From positions 1 to 37,886 of the forward strand of contig CAJFOH010000032.1 of the NCBI GenBank assembly GCA_904395845.1: a stretch of 37,886 bases of DNA, given 5' to 3'. Under the pieces are notes generated by a model. It had not been told where the DNA came from and made no database searches. It saw nothing but the letters and a program-made list of their open reading frames with translations. This DNA is from an uncultured Lachnospiraceae bacterium (GTDB taxonomy: Bacteria > Bacillota > Clostridia > Lachnospirales > Lachnospiraceae). Both the position numbers and the translations under genes were made by a program. How positions within the stretch are numbered: the stretch's first letter is position 1; every line of letters begins with the position of its first letter. Below, piece by piece: positions 24,871 to 32,140 of this stretch.

Positions 24871-26094
24871 TTATGACATAAGTTCACGATACTCTCGTGG
24901 AGTTTTTCCCATTATTTTCTTAAATACTTTTGTAAAATAGTTTAAATCAGAAATCCCAACTTCACTAGCAATGGCTTGAATTTGTAGCGTAGTAGATTGT
25001 AATAAAAATACAGCACGTTTCATACGTTTGGAATTGACATAGTCGGTCAATGTTTTTCCAGTTTCTTTTTTAAATAATGTGGATAAGTAGCTTGCATTTA
25101 CATTTAATTCACTTGCAATGGTTTTTAAGGTTAAATCTTGTTTTAAATCAGAGTCAATCATATTTATAATTTTTTGCACAAGAAGACTATGACCTTTTAA
25201 GGAATGGTGTTTCACTGCATTACAGTACTTTCGTATCATTTCATAAGAAAGTTCATCTAGTTGTATTATAGTAGAAGCTTGTTCAATTTTATAGGCAAAT
25301 TGAGAGGAAATAGAGTCTAGATGTAGTGGATGAACTTGCCCAGCTTCTGCCGCTTTTCTTAAAATAGAGTTAAAAATAATTCCATAATTTTTTCTATCTC
25401 GTAAAGTATCCTCTAGTCGTTTTGGCATTTGAATGGCAGAAAATTTTGTAAATGCCTGTGTTGCAGCAGTCACATTTCCTTTTGACACAGCATCTAATAA
25501 TTCATTTTCACCACGATATCGTTCTTCTAACAACTCTAAGTTAAAATCATTGGAAATATTAGGATTATATTCATAATCTTCTTCTATATCCAGTTGAAAA
25601 TAGTTGATATACTGGATGTTAAAGTTTTGAAACGAACCAAATAAATACTTTCCCATTGCATTGACCACAGAATAAAAAAGGGTGTGTGGTTGAATAATAG
25701 TTAGGTGGTTAAAGTAATTATTTAAAAGGGCAGTCATATCCTTAGGAATATGAAAATTTTCTATTTGACGTTTTAAGTCTAGGCTTGTTTTTGGTTCTAG
25801 TAAAAATGGTCCAATAATAAAAATGGATTCTTCATCGTTTGGCAATGGCACGAACAAATAATGACAACAAAATCTAGATTGAAAATGATAAATCACATTT
25901 GGCTTACATTGATGCAAAAGTTTTAGTAAAGCTTTATTGCTAGAAAATGTTTGATATAATTGGTTACGAAACCCATAGTCAAATTCAGGAATTTCTGTAT
26001 AAGGTGGTTGTAAAATAAAACATGGAACATGGATTCCATGGAAAATATCACATATGAAGTCAAGAGTTAGTTTTATATTATCTGTTGGATTCAT
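24871..26094 (-). CDS. AraC-family transcriptional regulator
   Basis: Regulator of 407 aa. The start at 26094 (MNPTDNIKL) is chosen over 26106 because GGAGG lies 5 nt upstream and overlaps the earlier ATG. The C-terminal roughly 100 residues hold two AraC/XylS helix-turn-helix units: LTLKTIASELNVNASYLSTLFKKETG and IQAIASEVGISDLNYFTKVFKKIMGKTPREYR. The N-terminal roughly 300 residues form a sensor region with no recognised ligand motif; CFILQPPYTEIPEFDYG and FIIGPFLLEPKTSLDL suggest a PAS/GAF-like fold, but this is uncertain. It is divergent from the uxuA-symporter-HAD-GH3 genes and is the likely activator of that island. Its own -35 is covered by a perfect dyad, consistent with autoregulation. 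Confidence 0.92.
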   Translation of the reverse strand: MNPTDNIKLTLDFICDIFHGIHVPCFILQPPYTEIPEFDYGFRNQLYQTFSSNKALLKLLHQCKPNVIYHFQSRFCCHYLFVPLPNDEESIFIIGPFLLEPKTSLDLKRQIENFHIPKDMTALLNNYFNHLTIIQPHTLFYSVVNAMGKYLFGSFQNFNIQYINYFQLDIEEDYEYNPNISNDFNLELLEERYRGENELLDAVSKGNVTAATQAFTKFSAIQMPKRLEDTLRDRKNYGIIFNSILRKAAEAGQVHPLHLDSISSQFAYKIEQASTIIQLDELSYEMIRKYCNAVKHHSLKGHSLLVQKIINMIDSDLKQDLTLKTIASELNVNASYLSTLFKKETGKTLTDYVNSKRMKRAVFLLQSTTLQIQAIASEVGISDLNYFTKVFKKIMGKTPREYRELMS

Positions 26095-26145
26095 AAAAAC
26101 CTCCATATTGGGTGGGTATTTTTAGAAACAATATTTTTTTTAGTT

Positions 26146-26174
26146 ATTATCGTATAATTTTTGTATTATTTCAA
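26146..26174 (-). promoter_or_regulatory. Promoter of the AraC-family gene
   Basis: On the minus strand TTGAAA, a 17-nt spacer and GATAAT (plus-strand TTTCAA at 26169-26174, ATTATC at 26146-26151). The predicted start near 26139 leaves a leader of about 45 nt. Confidence 0.68.
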
Positions 26175-26186
26175 GGTGAAATAATA
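26164..26186. promoter_or_regulatory. Perfect dyad over the araC -35, candidate operator
   Basis: TATTATTTCA-AGG-TGAAATAATA, ten perfect base pairs with a 3-nt spacer. The centre (26175) is at the edge of the -35 hexamer. An outer TTATCGTA (26147-26154) / TACGATAA (26191-26198) pair is nearly concentric with it. Confidence 0.65.
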
Positions 26187-26261
26187 ATATTACGATAAAC
26201 ACTAAAAATAGTACTCACAGATTCCGTACGTTCTATGATAACGTTATGTTAAATAATAAAT

Positions 26262-26309
26262 TAACAAGGTAAGTGATAGGTAGATAAGTTATTATATCAC
26301 ATCTTGTTA
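26262..26309. repeat. Large imperfect inverted repeat
   Basis: TAACAAG-gtaa-GTGATA at 26262-26278 pairs with TATCAC-at-CTTGTTA at 26295-26309, giving two stems of 7 and 6 bp separated by an internal loop. It could be an operator pair or an RNA fold if transcription starts upstream of it. Confidence 0.55.
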
Positions 26310-26326
26310 GTATTATTAGTTTTTAA

Positions 26327-26345
26327 AATATTATCAGATAATATT
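26327..26345. repeat. Perfect 19-nt AT-rich palindrome
   Basis: AATATTATC-A-GATAATATT, nine perfect base pairs around one A. It lies about 180 nt upstream of uxuA, a possible regulator site. Confidence 0.65.
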
Positions 26346-26450
26346 ATCCATTCTAGGTAAGTTTGTCAGAACATTTTTCGAAGCAGAGGCAATAGTAATA
26401 ACTCTTAATGTTGTTAAAAAAATAACTTATGAAAAATGCAAGATTAGGTA

Positions 26451-26479
26451 TTTAATATTTTTTCGTAATGGTGTATATT
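26451..26479 (+). promoter_or_regulatory. Weak candidate promoter of uxuA
   Basis: TTTAAT, a 17-nt spacer and TATATT at 26474-26479. The poor -35 would fit a promoter that needs the AraC-type activator. Other placements are possible. Confidence 0.35.
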
Positions 26480-26524
26480 ACTATTGCATTATGTAAAATA
26501 TATATAAAGAAGGAGGAAAAGCCT

Positions 26525-27562
26525 ATGAAGATGACATTTCGTTGGTATGGTTCAGATGATCCAGTAACACTTGAGAATATTCGTCAAATTCCAGGTATGA
26601 CAGGTGTTGTATCTGCTATTTACAGTATTCCAGTTGGTGAAGTTTGGCCAGAAGAGGAAATTGTGAAGCTTAAAAAGCAAGTAGAAGATGCAGGCTTAGA
26701 GCTAGAAGTTATCGAAAGTGTACCAGTACATGAAGATATTAAGTTAGCTCGTGGCGATTACAAGCGCTACATTGAAAATTACAAAACAACAATTAGAAAT
26801 TTAGCAAAGCACGGAATTAAGTGTATTTGTTACAATTTCATGCCAGTATTTGACTGGACACGTTCTCGTTTAGATCAACCATTAGAAGATGGATCTAACG
26901 CTCTTGTATATTACAGAGAAGACGTAGACAAAATGGACCCAACAAAGTTAGCATTACCAGGTTGGGACTCTTCTTACTCTACAGATGAAATGAGCCAATT
27001 AATTGACGCTTATAAGGAATTAGGAGAAGAAGGATTATGGAAGAACTTAGAGTACTTCATTAAGGAAATTATGCCAGTTGCAGTGGAATGTGACGTTAAC
27101 ATGGGTATTCATCCAGACGATCCACCATGGCCAATTTTTGGTATTCCAAGAATTATTACTTGTGAAGCAAACTTAGATAGATTCTTAGCATTATATCCAG
27201 ACAAGCATCATGGATTAACATTATGTAGTGGAAGTTTAGGATGTACAAACTTAAACGATATTCCAGCTTTAATCCGTAAGTATGGAAAAGAAGGAAGAAT
27301 CCACTTTGCACATATTAGAAATGTTAAGATTTTAGATGACGGTTCTTTTGAAGAATCTGCTCACCTTTCTGGATGTGGTTCTTTAGATATCGTGGAAATT
27401 TTAAAAGCATACCACGAAACTGGTTTTAAAGGTTATGTAAGACCAGACCACGGACGTATGATTTGGGGAGAAACAGGTAAGCCAGGATATGGTTTATATG
27501 ATAGAGCATTAGGTGCTACCTATATGAATGGTATTTGGGAAACGCTTGAAAAGTTAAGCTAG
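26525..27562 (+). CDS. uxuA: Mannonate dehydratase UxuA
   Basis: Dehydrates D-mannonate to 2-keto-3-deoxygluconate in the cytoplasm, a step in hexuronate (glucuronate) catabolism. The start at 26525 (345 aa, [12 protein letters not shown]) has AAGGAGG 8 nt upstream; the track start at 26468 adds 19 unconserved residues. TIM-barrel metal-site motifs of the family are visible: [18 protein letters not shown] (about residue 200), LTLCSGSLG (about 237), [11 protein letters not shown] (about 263) and [12 protein letters not shown] (about 305). It is the first gene of the AraC-linked island, and the symporter gene follows after 32 nt. Codon use is more C-ending (gac, ttc, aac) than its neighbours, which may reflect high expression. 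Confidence 0.96.
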   Translation: MKMTFRWYGSDDPVTLENIRQIPGMTGVVSAIYSIPVGEVWPEEEIVKLKKQVEDAGLELEVIESVPVHEDIKLARGDYKRYIENYKTTIRNLAKHGIKCICYNFMPVFDWTRSRLDQPLEDGSNALVYYREDVDKMDPTKLALPGWDSSYSTDEMSQLIDAYKELGEEGLWKNLEYFIKEIMPVAVECDVNMGIHPDDPPWPIFGIPRIITCEANLDRFLALYPDKHHGLTLCSGSLGCTNLNDIPALIRKYGKEGRIHFAHIRNVKILDDGSFEESAHLSGCGSLDIVEILKAYHETGFKGYVRPDHGRMIWGETGKPGYGLYDRALGATYMNGIWETLEKLS

Positions 27563-27594
27563 GGGAAATATTAATATCCATATAGGAGGATTAT

Positions 27595-29007
27595 ATGTCA
27601 AGCAATAACAATAGACCTAGTAGTCTTAGACCTTTTGGTCTTAGGGACAAAATCGGTTACATGTTTGGTAACTTTGGTAATGACTTTACCTTCGTATTTG
27701 CCAGCAGTTTCTTAATGATTTTTTATACTAAAGTATTAGGAGTTAGCGGTGGAATGGTAGGAACATTGTTCTTAGTTTCCCGTATCCTAGACGCATTTAC
27801 AGATATTACAATGGGACGTATTGTAGATACTGCAAAGCCAGCAAAAGACGGAAGATTCCGTCCTTGGATTCGTAGAGTATGTGTTCCAGTAACAGTAGCT
27901 TCATTTTTAATGTATCAGTATGGTGTGGCAGATTGGCCAATGTGGGCGAAAATCGTTTACATTTATGTAACCTATTTAGTATGGGGAAGTATCTTCTATA
28001 CAGGAATTAACATTCCTTATGGTTCCATGGCATCTGTAATTAGTAGTGATGCAGGAGATAGAGCGTCTTTATCTATCTTTAGAAATCTTGGTACAACATT
28101 AGCAAACCTAATGATTGGTGTAGGAGTTCCATTAATTGTTTATACTTCTGACGCACAAGGAAATCAGGTGGCAGTTCCAGAACGTTTTACACTTATCGCA
28201 GGAATTTTTGCAGTGTTATCACTTATTTGTTATATTCTTTGCTACAAGCTATGTGTAGAAAGAGTGCAAGTAAGCAAGGTAGAAAAAGAAAAAGCACAAT
28301 CTCCAAAAGAATTAATTGCTAGTATTGGAAAAAATAGAGCGTTATTAGCGATTATTGGTGCTGCTATGGCATCTTTACTTGCTATGTTTTTAGTAACCTC
28401 TATGAATAACTACGTATATTTAGATTACTTCAAAGATAAAAATATGTTATCTATTGTAACTCTTGTTATGACAGGAGTATCACTGGCAATCGCACCATTC
28501 TCTACTGCAATTGCAAAGAAGTTTGGTAAAAAAGAATCAGGAGCAGTAGCTCTTATTATTACAGCCATTACTTATTTTGTAATGTATGTGTTAAGAACAG
28601 AAAGTGCAGTTGTATTTATCGTTTTAACTGGAGTATCTTATATAGGTGTGGCATACTTTAATATGATTATCTGGGCCTATATTACTGATGTTATTGATTA
28701 TCAAGAAGTCTTAACTTATAAAAGAGAAGATGGGACTGTTTATGCAGTTTACTCTTTTGCAAGAAAAGTAGGTCAAGCATTAGCTGGTGGAATCGGTGGT
28801 TTTGCCCTAGAGCTTATTGCTTATGACAGTAGTGCCGTTGCACAAACAGCAGAAGTAAATGGAAAGATTTATACTGTAAGCACAATCTTCCCAGCAATTT
28901 TTTACTTGATTGTGGCACTTATTTTAATCTTCTTCTATCCATTAAGTAAAAAAATAGTGGAACAAAATGTAGAAGAATTAAAACGTCGTCACGAACAACA
29001 AAATTAA
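27595..29007 (+). CDS. GPH-family (glycoside-pentoside-hexuronide) cation symporter, MFS
   Basis: Membrane transporter of 470 aa with about twelve hydrophobic segments, of the glycoside-pentoside-hexuronide:cation symporter family (UidB/XynB/MelB-like). The N-terminal LRDKIGYMFGNFGNDFTFVFASSFLMIFYTKVLG and the loop MGRIVDTAKPAKDGRFRPWI are family hallmarks. The mid-loop and YITDVIDYQEVLTYKREDGTVYAVYSFARKVGQALAGG in the C-terminal half are also characteristic. It imports a sugar or glycoside with a cation; beside uxuA and a GH3 hydrolase, a uronate-containing glycoside is a fair guess. AGGAGG supplies the ribosome binding site. A hairpin follows before the HAD gene. Confidence 0.93.
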   Translation: MSSNNNRPSSLRPFGLRDKIGYMFGNFGNDFTFVFASSFLMIFYTKVLGVSGGMVGTLFLVSRILDAFTDITMGRIVDTAKPAKDGRFRPWIRRVCVPVTVASFLMYQYGVADWPMWAKIVYIYVTYLVWGSIFYTGINIPYGSMASVISSDAGDRASLSIFRNLGTTLANLMIGVGVPLIVYTSDAQGNQVAVPERFTLIAGIFAVLSLICYILCYKLCVERVQVSKVEKEKAQSPKELIASIGKNRALLAIIGAAMASLLAMFLVTSMNNYVYLDYFKDKNMLSIVTLVMTGVSLAIAPFSTAIAKKFGKKESGAVALIITAITYFVMYVLRTESAVVFIVLTGVSYIGVAYFNMIIWAYITDVIDYQEVLTYKREDGTVYAVYSFARKVGQALAGGIGGFALELIAYDSSAVAQTAEVNGKIYTVSTIFPAIFYLIVALILIFFYPLSKKIVEQNVEELKRRHEQQN

Positions 29008-29022
29008 TATAGTTTGCTAGAT

Positions 29023-29072
29023 AAACACTTCATATCATATAAAAGGACTACTTTTATAGTTATGAGGTGTTT
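29023..29072 (+). terminator. Hairpin between the symporter and HAD genes
   Basis: AAACACTTCATA pairs with TATGAGGTGTTT with one wobble, with further AT pairing inside (ATATAAAAG/CTTTTATAG). A short TTT-rich end follows. It may be a partial terminator or an mRNA-stability element that lowers expression of the downstream genes. Confidence 0.55.
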
Positions 29073-29107
29073 TCTACAAAAAGAATAATGGAATGGAGGA
29101 AAATGAT

Positions 29108-29956
29108 ATGTCTAATTTAGTAAATGAAATTGGTGTTAGAAAAGATTTTCTTCTTTGTGTAGACTCTGATGGGTGTGCCATTGATACAATGGAAGTAAAA
29201 CATGTAAAATGTTTTGGTCCATGTATGGTAGACGTTTGGGGATTACAACAATGGGAAGAAGAAATCCTAAATCGTTGGAATGTTATTAACTTATATTCTA
29301 TGACAAGAGGAATCAATCGTTTCAAAGGGCTTTTAATGGCGTTGCAAGAAATTGATAAGAAATATACAAAAATCGAAGGATTAGAAGCATTCTACGATTG
29401 GTGTGAAATTACCCCTCAATTATCCAATAAGTCATTGGAAGAAGAAATTAGTAAAGTTGATAGCATTTGCCTAAAGAAAGCACTTGAGTGGTCAAATGCT
29501 GTAAATGCAAGTATTAAGAAGCTTCCAAATGAAGAAAAGAAAGCATTTGCTGGTGTAAAAGAAGCACTACAAAAAGTAAAAGAAGAAGCAAATATTGCTG
29601 TTGTATCATCTGCCAATCGAGAAGCTGTATTAGAAGAGTGGGAAGAACATGGACTACTTGAATATGTAGATGTTATTTTTGCTCAAGATGCTGGTACAAA
29701 GGCAAAATGTATTGCTGACTTGTTAGAGCTTGGTTATGATCGTTCTAACGTTGTTATGATTGGTGATGCACCTGGCGATTATGATGCGGCAACAAGAAAT
29801 GGTGTATTTTTCTATCCTATTTTAGTAAAGAAAGAAACAGAATCTTGGAAAGATTTTGAAGAAAATGGATGGAAACACTTAAAAGAAGGTACATATGCTG
29901 GTGCATATGCCTCTCAAAAGTATAAGCAATTTAGAGATAACTTATCAGGTAACTAG
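29108..29956 (+). CDS. HAD-superfamily hydrolase of unknown substrate
   Basis: HAD hydrolase of 282 aa. The start at 29108 (MSNLVNEIGVRKDF) has GGAGGA 7 nt upstream; the 29093 ATG overlaps that site. Motif I is the variant LLCVDSDGCAIDTM, in which the nucleophile Asp and Asp+2 are kept but the usual DGTL is DGCA. Motif II is likely VVSSANREAV near residue 165, and motif IV is VVMIGDAPGDYDAA near residue 220. A large insert (about 40-150; GPCMVDVWGLQQWEEE, SMTRGINRFKGLLMAL) forms the cap and differs from the common phosphatase caps. The position between the symporter and GH3 genes suggests it dephosphorylates a sugar intermediate, but this is inference. Confidence 0.82.
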   Translation: MSNLVNEIGVRKDFLLCVDSDGCAIDTMEVKHVKCFGPCMVDVWGLQQWEEEILNRWNVINLYSMTRGINRFKGLLMALQEIDKKYTKIEGLEAFYDWCEITPQLSNKSLEEEISKVDSICLKKALEWSNAVNASIKKLPNEEKKAFAGVKEALQKVKEEANIAVVSSANREAVLEEWEEHGLLEYVDVIFAQDAGTKAKCIADLLELGYDRSNVVMIGDAPGDYDAATRNGVFFYPILVKKETESWKDFEENGWKHLKEGTYAGAYASQKYKQFRDNLSGN

Positions 29957-30083
29957 AAGTAAATCATAGGCTTTATAGGGCGCTTCCATATTTGTAATTA
30001 GAAGTAGTTCACATAGTAAGACAGACAGTTTTCCTTATGAACCAATAAAGTAGTTAAGTATTTGTTATATAGAAAGAAGAAGG

Positions 30084-30111
30084 GATATTCTATCCTATGA
30101 GATAGGGTATC
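30084..30111. other. Hairpin in the 245-nt HAD-GH3 gap
   Basis: GATATTCTATC pairs with GATAGGGTATC (two G-U pairs) around a 6-nt loop. The rest of 29957-30201 shows no convincing promoter or ORF. The GH3 start therefore depends on readthrough or an unrecognised promoter. Confidence 0.5.
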
Positions 30112-30201
30112 AAAATAAATAATGTGATACAGAAAAAGATAGAAATAAGATTGTTTTTTATCTTCTTCATAATAAACAAAATAGAAAGATTAGGTGATAA
30201 T

Positions 30202-31956
30202 ATGGCAAATTTAAAAGGTAGACCATTTTACCTAGATGATGAAGCAGTAAAGTGGGTAGAAGATACTTATGAAAGTATGACACTTGAAGAAAGAATTGGA
30301 CAACTATTTGTTAATATGGGTTCTTCTAGAGAAGAAGATTACTTAAAAAGTGTACTAGACACTTATAAAATTGGTGGTGTTCGTTACAATCCTGCAAAGG
30401 CAGAAGAAGTTTACGAACAAAATAAAATTTTACAAGAAAATAGTAAAATTCCATTATTAATTGCTGCTAATACAGAAGCTGGTGGAAATGGAGCTTGTAC
30501 TGATGGTACAGAAGTAGGTATGCCAGTTAAAATTGCAGCTACTAATGATCCTAAGTATGCTTATGAATTAGGTAGAATTTCAGGGATTGAAGCAGCAGCC
30601 ATTGGTTGTAACTGGTCATTTGCTCCAATCGTAGATATTACTGAAAACTGGAGAAACCCTATTATTTCCACTCGTGCATTTTCTAATGATGCAGATAAGG
30701 TATTAGAATACAGCCTTCAATTTATGAAGGGTATGAAGGAAAATGGGATCGCTTGTGCCATGAAGCATTTCCCAGGAGATGGAATTGATGAAAGAGATCA
30801 TCATTTAAGTAGTGCAGTAAATGATTTATCTTGTGAAGATTGGGATAATACATTTGGAAAAGTATATAAAGGAATGATTGATGCAGATATTCCTTCTGTA
30901 ATGGTTGGTCATATTATGCTTCCAGAATACCAAAAGAAATTCAATCCAAATATGACAAATGAAGACTTACGCCCAGCTTCCTTAAGTAAAGAACTTGTAA
31001 CTGATTTATTAAGAAATCAATTAGGATTTGATGGATTAGTAGTGACAGATGCAAGTCACATGGTAGGTATGACAGGAGCTATGAAGCGTGAACAAATTTT
31101 ACCAGAAGCAATTAAGGCCGGTTGTGATATGTTCTTATTCTTCAATGACCCAGATGAAGATACACAATATATGTTAGAAGGATACAAAAACGGAACAATT
31201 ACAGAAGAACGTTTAAAAGATGCCAACTACCATATTTTAGGTATGAAAGCTATGTTAGGACTTCATAAGAAAGAAAAGACTGCTATTATGCCATCAAAGG
31301 AAGGTCTTTCTGTTATTAAATGTGAAGAACATGTAAAAGTTTCTGAAGAAGTATCTGATAAGGCAATCACTTTAGTAAAGAACTTACAAAAGGATATTTT
31401 ACCTATTACACCAGAAAAGTTTAAGAGAGTATTATTAGTACCTCAAACAGGTGTGCCAGTATTGTTTGACTTTAGTAGAGGGAAAAAAGCTCATGAAGTA
31501 TTAAAAGAGCTATTAGAAGCACAAGGATTTGAAGTTACAATCTTTGAATCACTAAGAGATAAGTTAGCTACATTACCACCAGAAGAAAAGGCACAAGCTG
31601 TTATGAATGTATATGCTTCAAAATCAAGTATTAACAGTTTTGTTGAAAAATACGATTTAGTTATCCATGTAGCTGATGTATCAGGAATGATGCAACCAGT
31701 ACAAAGAATTATTTGGGGAACTACAAAGGGAACACATGATATTCCTTGGTATGTTCATGAAGTACCAACAATCTTTGTATCTGTATGTTGTCCATTCCAC
31801 TTAGCAGATGTGCCACAAGTTAAGACTTATATTAACTGCTATGATAAGCAAGAAAGTACAATGAAAGCATTGGCAGAAAAGTTAGTAGGTAACAGCGAGT
31901 TTACTGGGGTAAGTCCAGTAGATGCATTCTGTGGATATCCAGATACAAGATTATAA
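30202..31956 (+). CDS. Glycoside hydrolase family 3, NagZ-like, cytoplasmic
   Basis: Family GH3 beta-glycosidase. The start at 30202 (584 aa, MANLKGRPFYL) has TTAGGTGAT upstream; the track start at 30124 adds 26 hydrophobic residues not expected in the family. The N-terminal TIM barrel (about 1-380) has AMKHFPGDGIDERDHHLSS, which matches the NagZ loop bearing an Asp-His general acid/base pair, and FDGLVVTDASHMVGM, with the nucleophile Asp of GH3. The C-terminal region (about 390-584) is an alpha/beta domain like those of longer GH3 proteins. There is no signal peptide, so it acts inside the cell on an imported glycoside, probably releasing an N-acetylhexosamine or related unit. The last codons are duplicated at 33917. 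Confidence 0.88.
   Translation: MANLKGRPFYLDDEAVKWVEDTYESMTLEERIGQLFVNMGSSREEDYLKSVLDTYKIGGVRYNPAKAEEVYEQNKILQENSKIPLLIAANTEAGGNGACTDGTEVGMPVKIAATNDPKYAYELGRISGIEAAAIGCNWSFAPIVDITENWRNPIISTRAFSNDADKVLEYSLQFMKGMKENGIACAMKHFPGDGIDERDHHLSSAVNDLSCEDWDNTFGKVYKGMIDADIPSVMVGHIMLPEYQKKFNPNMTNEDLRPASLSKELVTDLLRNQLGFDGLVVTDASHMVGMTGAMKREQILPEAIKAGCDMFLFFNDPDEDTQYMLEGYKNGTITEERLKDANYHILGMKAMLGLHKKEKTAIMPSKEGLSVIKCEEHVKVSEEVSDKAITLVKNLQKDILPITPEKFKRVLLVPQTGVPVLFDFSRGKKAHEVLKELLEAQGFEVTIFESLRDKLATLPPEEKAQAVMNVYASKSSINSFVEKYDLVIHVADVSGMMQPVQRIIWGTTKGTHDIPWYVHEVPTIFVSVCCPFHLADVPQVKTYINCYDKQESTMKALAEKLVGNSEFTGVSPVDAFCGYPDTRL
31931..31956. repeat. 26-nt repeat, copy 1 (end of the GH3 gene)
   Basis: The last 26 nt of the GH3 gene, including the stop (GYPDTRL then TAA), recur exactly at 33917-33942. 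The two copies are 1986 nt apart and flank the metallopeptidase gene. Confidence 0.9.
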
Positions 31957-31972
31957 AAGTCTTATTTAACAT

Positions 31973-32012
31973 ATCCTCCTAGTGTTATAGACGCTAGGGG
32001 GATTTGTTTTTT
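31973..32012 (+). terminator. Terminator of the GH3 gene
   Basis: ATCCTCCTAGTG pairs with CGCTAGGGGGAT (with a G-U) around a 7-nt loop, followed by TTGTTTTTT. It is a strong intrinsic terminator ending the sugar island. Confidence 0.87.
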
Positions 32013-32062
32013 AGTCATACTATGAAATATAAATATTTTTTCGTTAAATTGTTTCATAAATG

Positions 32063-32091
32063 TTGAAATAATGTTAATATATAAGTATATT
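32063..32091 (+). promoter_or_regulatory. Promoter of the metallopeptidase gene
   Basis: TTGAAA at 32063-32068, a 17-nt spacer and TATATT at 32086-32091. The predicted start near 32098 gives a leader of about 43 nt. Confidence 0.65.
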
Positions 32092-32140
32092 TAACATTAG
32101 TCTTCAATGGTAAACAAAAACTTATTAAAGAGGTGGAAGT

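Larger units (their letters stand above)
26095..26524. other. Divergent regulatory region between araC-type gene and uxuA (430 nt)
   Basis: No coding ORF is visible. It holds the minus-strand araC promoter, a perfect 23-nt dyad over that promoter's -35, a larger imperfect inverted repeat at 26262-26309, a perfect 19-nt palindrome at 26327-26345, and a weak candidate promoter for uxuA at 26451-26479. The spacing is long for a simple divergent pair, which fits looping or multiple regulator sites. Confidence 0.7.

Noticed and set aside
30124-30201. Signal-peptide-like hydrophobic extension of the GH3 protein
   Set aside because: FFIFFIINK looks hydrophobic, but no ribosome binding site precedes it and the family starts at MANLKGRPF after TTAGGTGAT; treating it as exported would be wrong.
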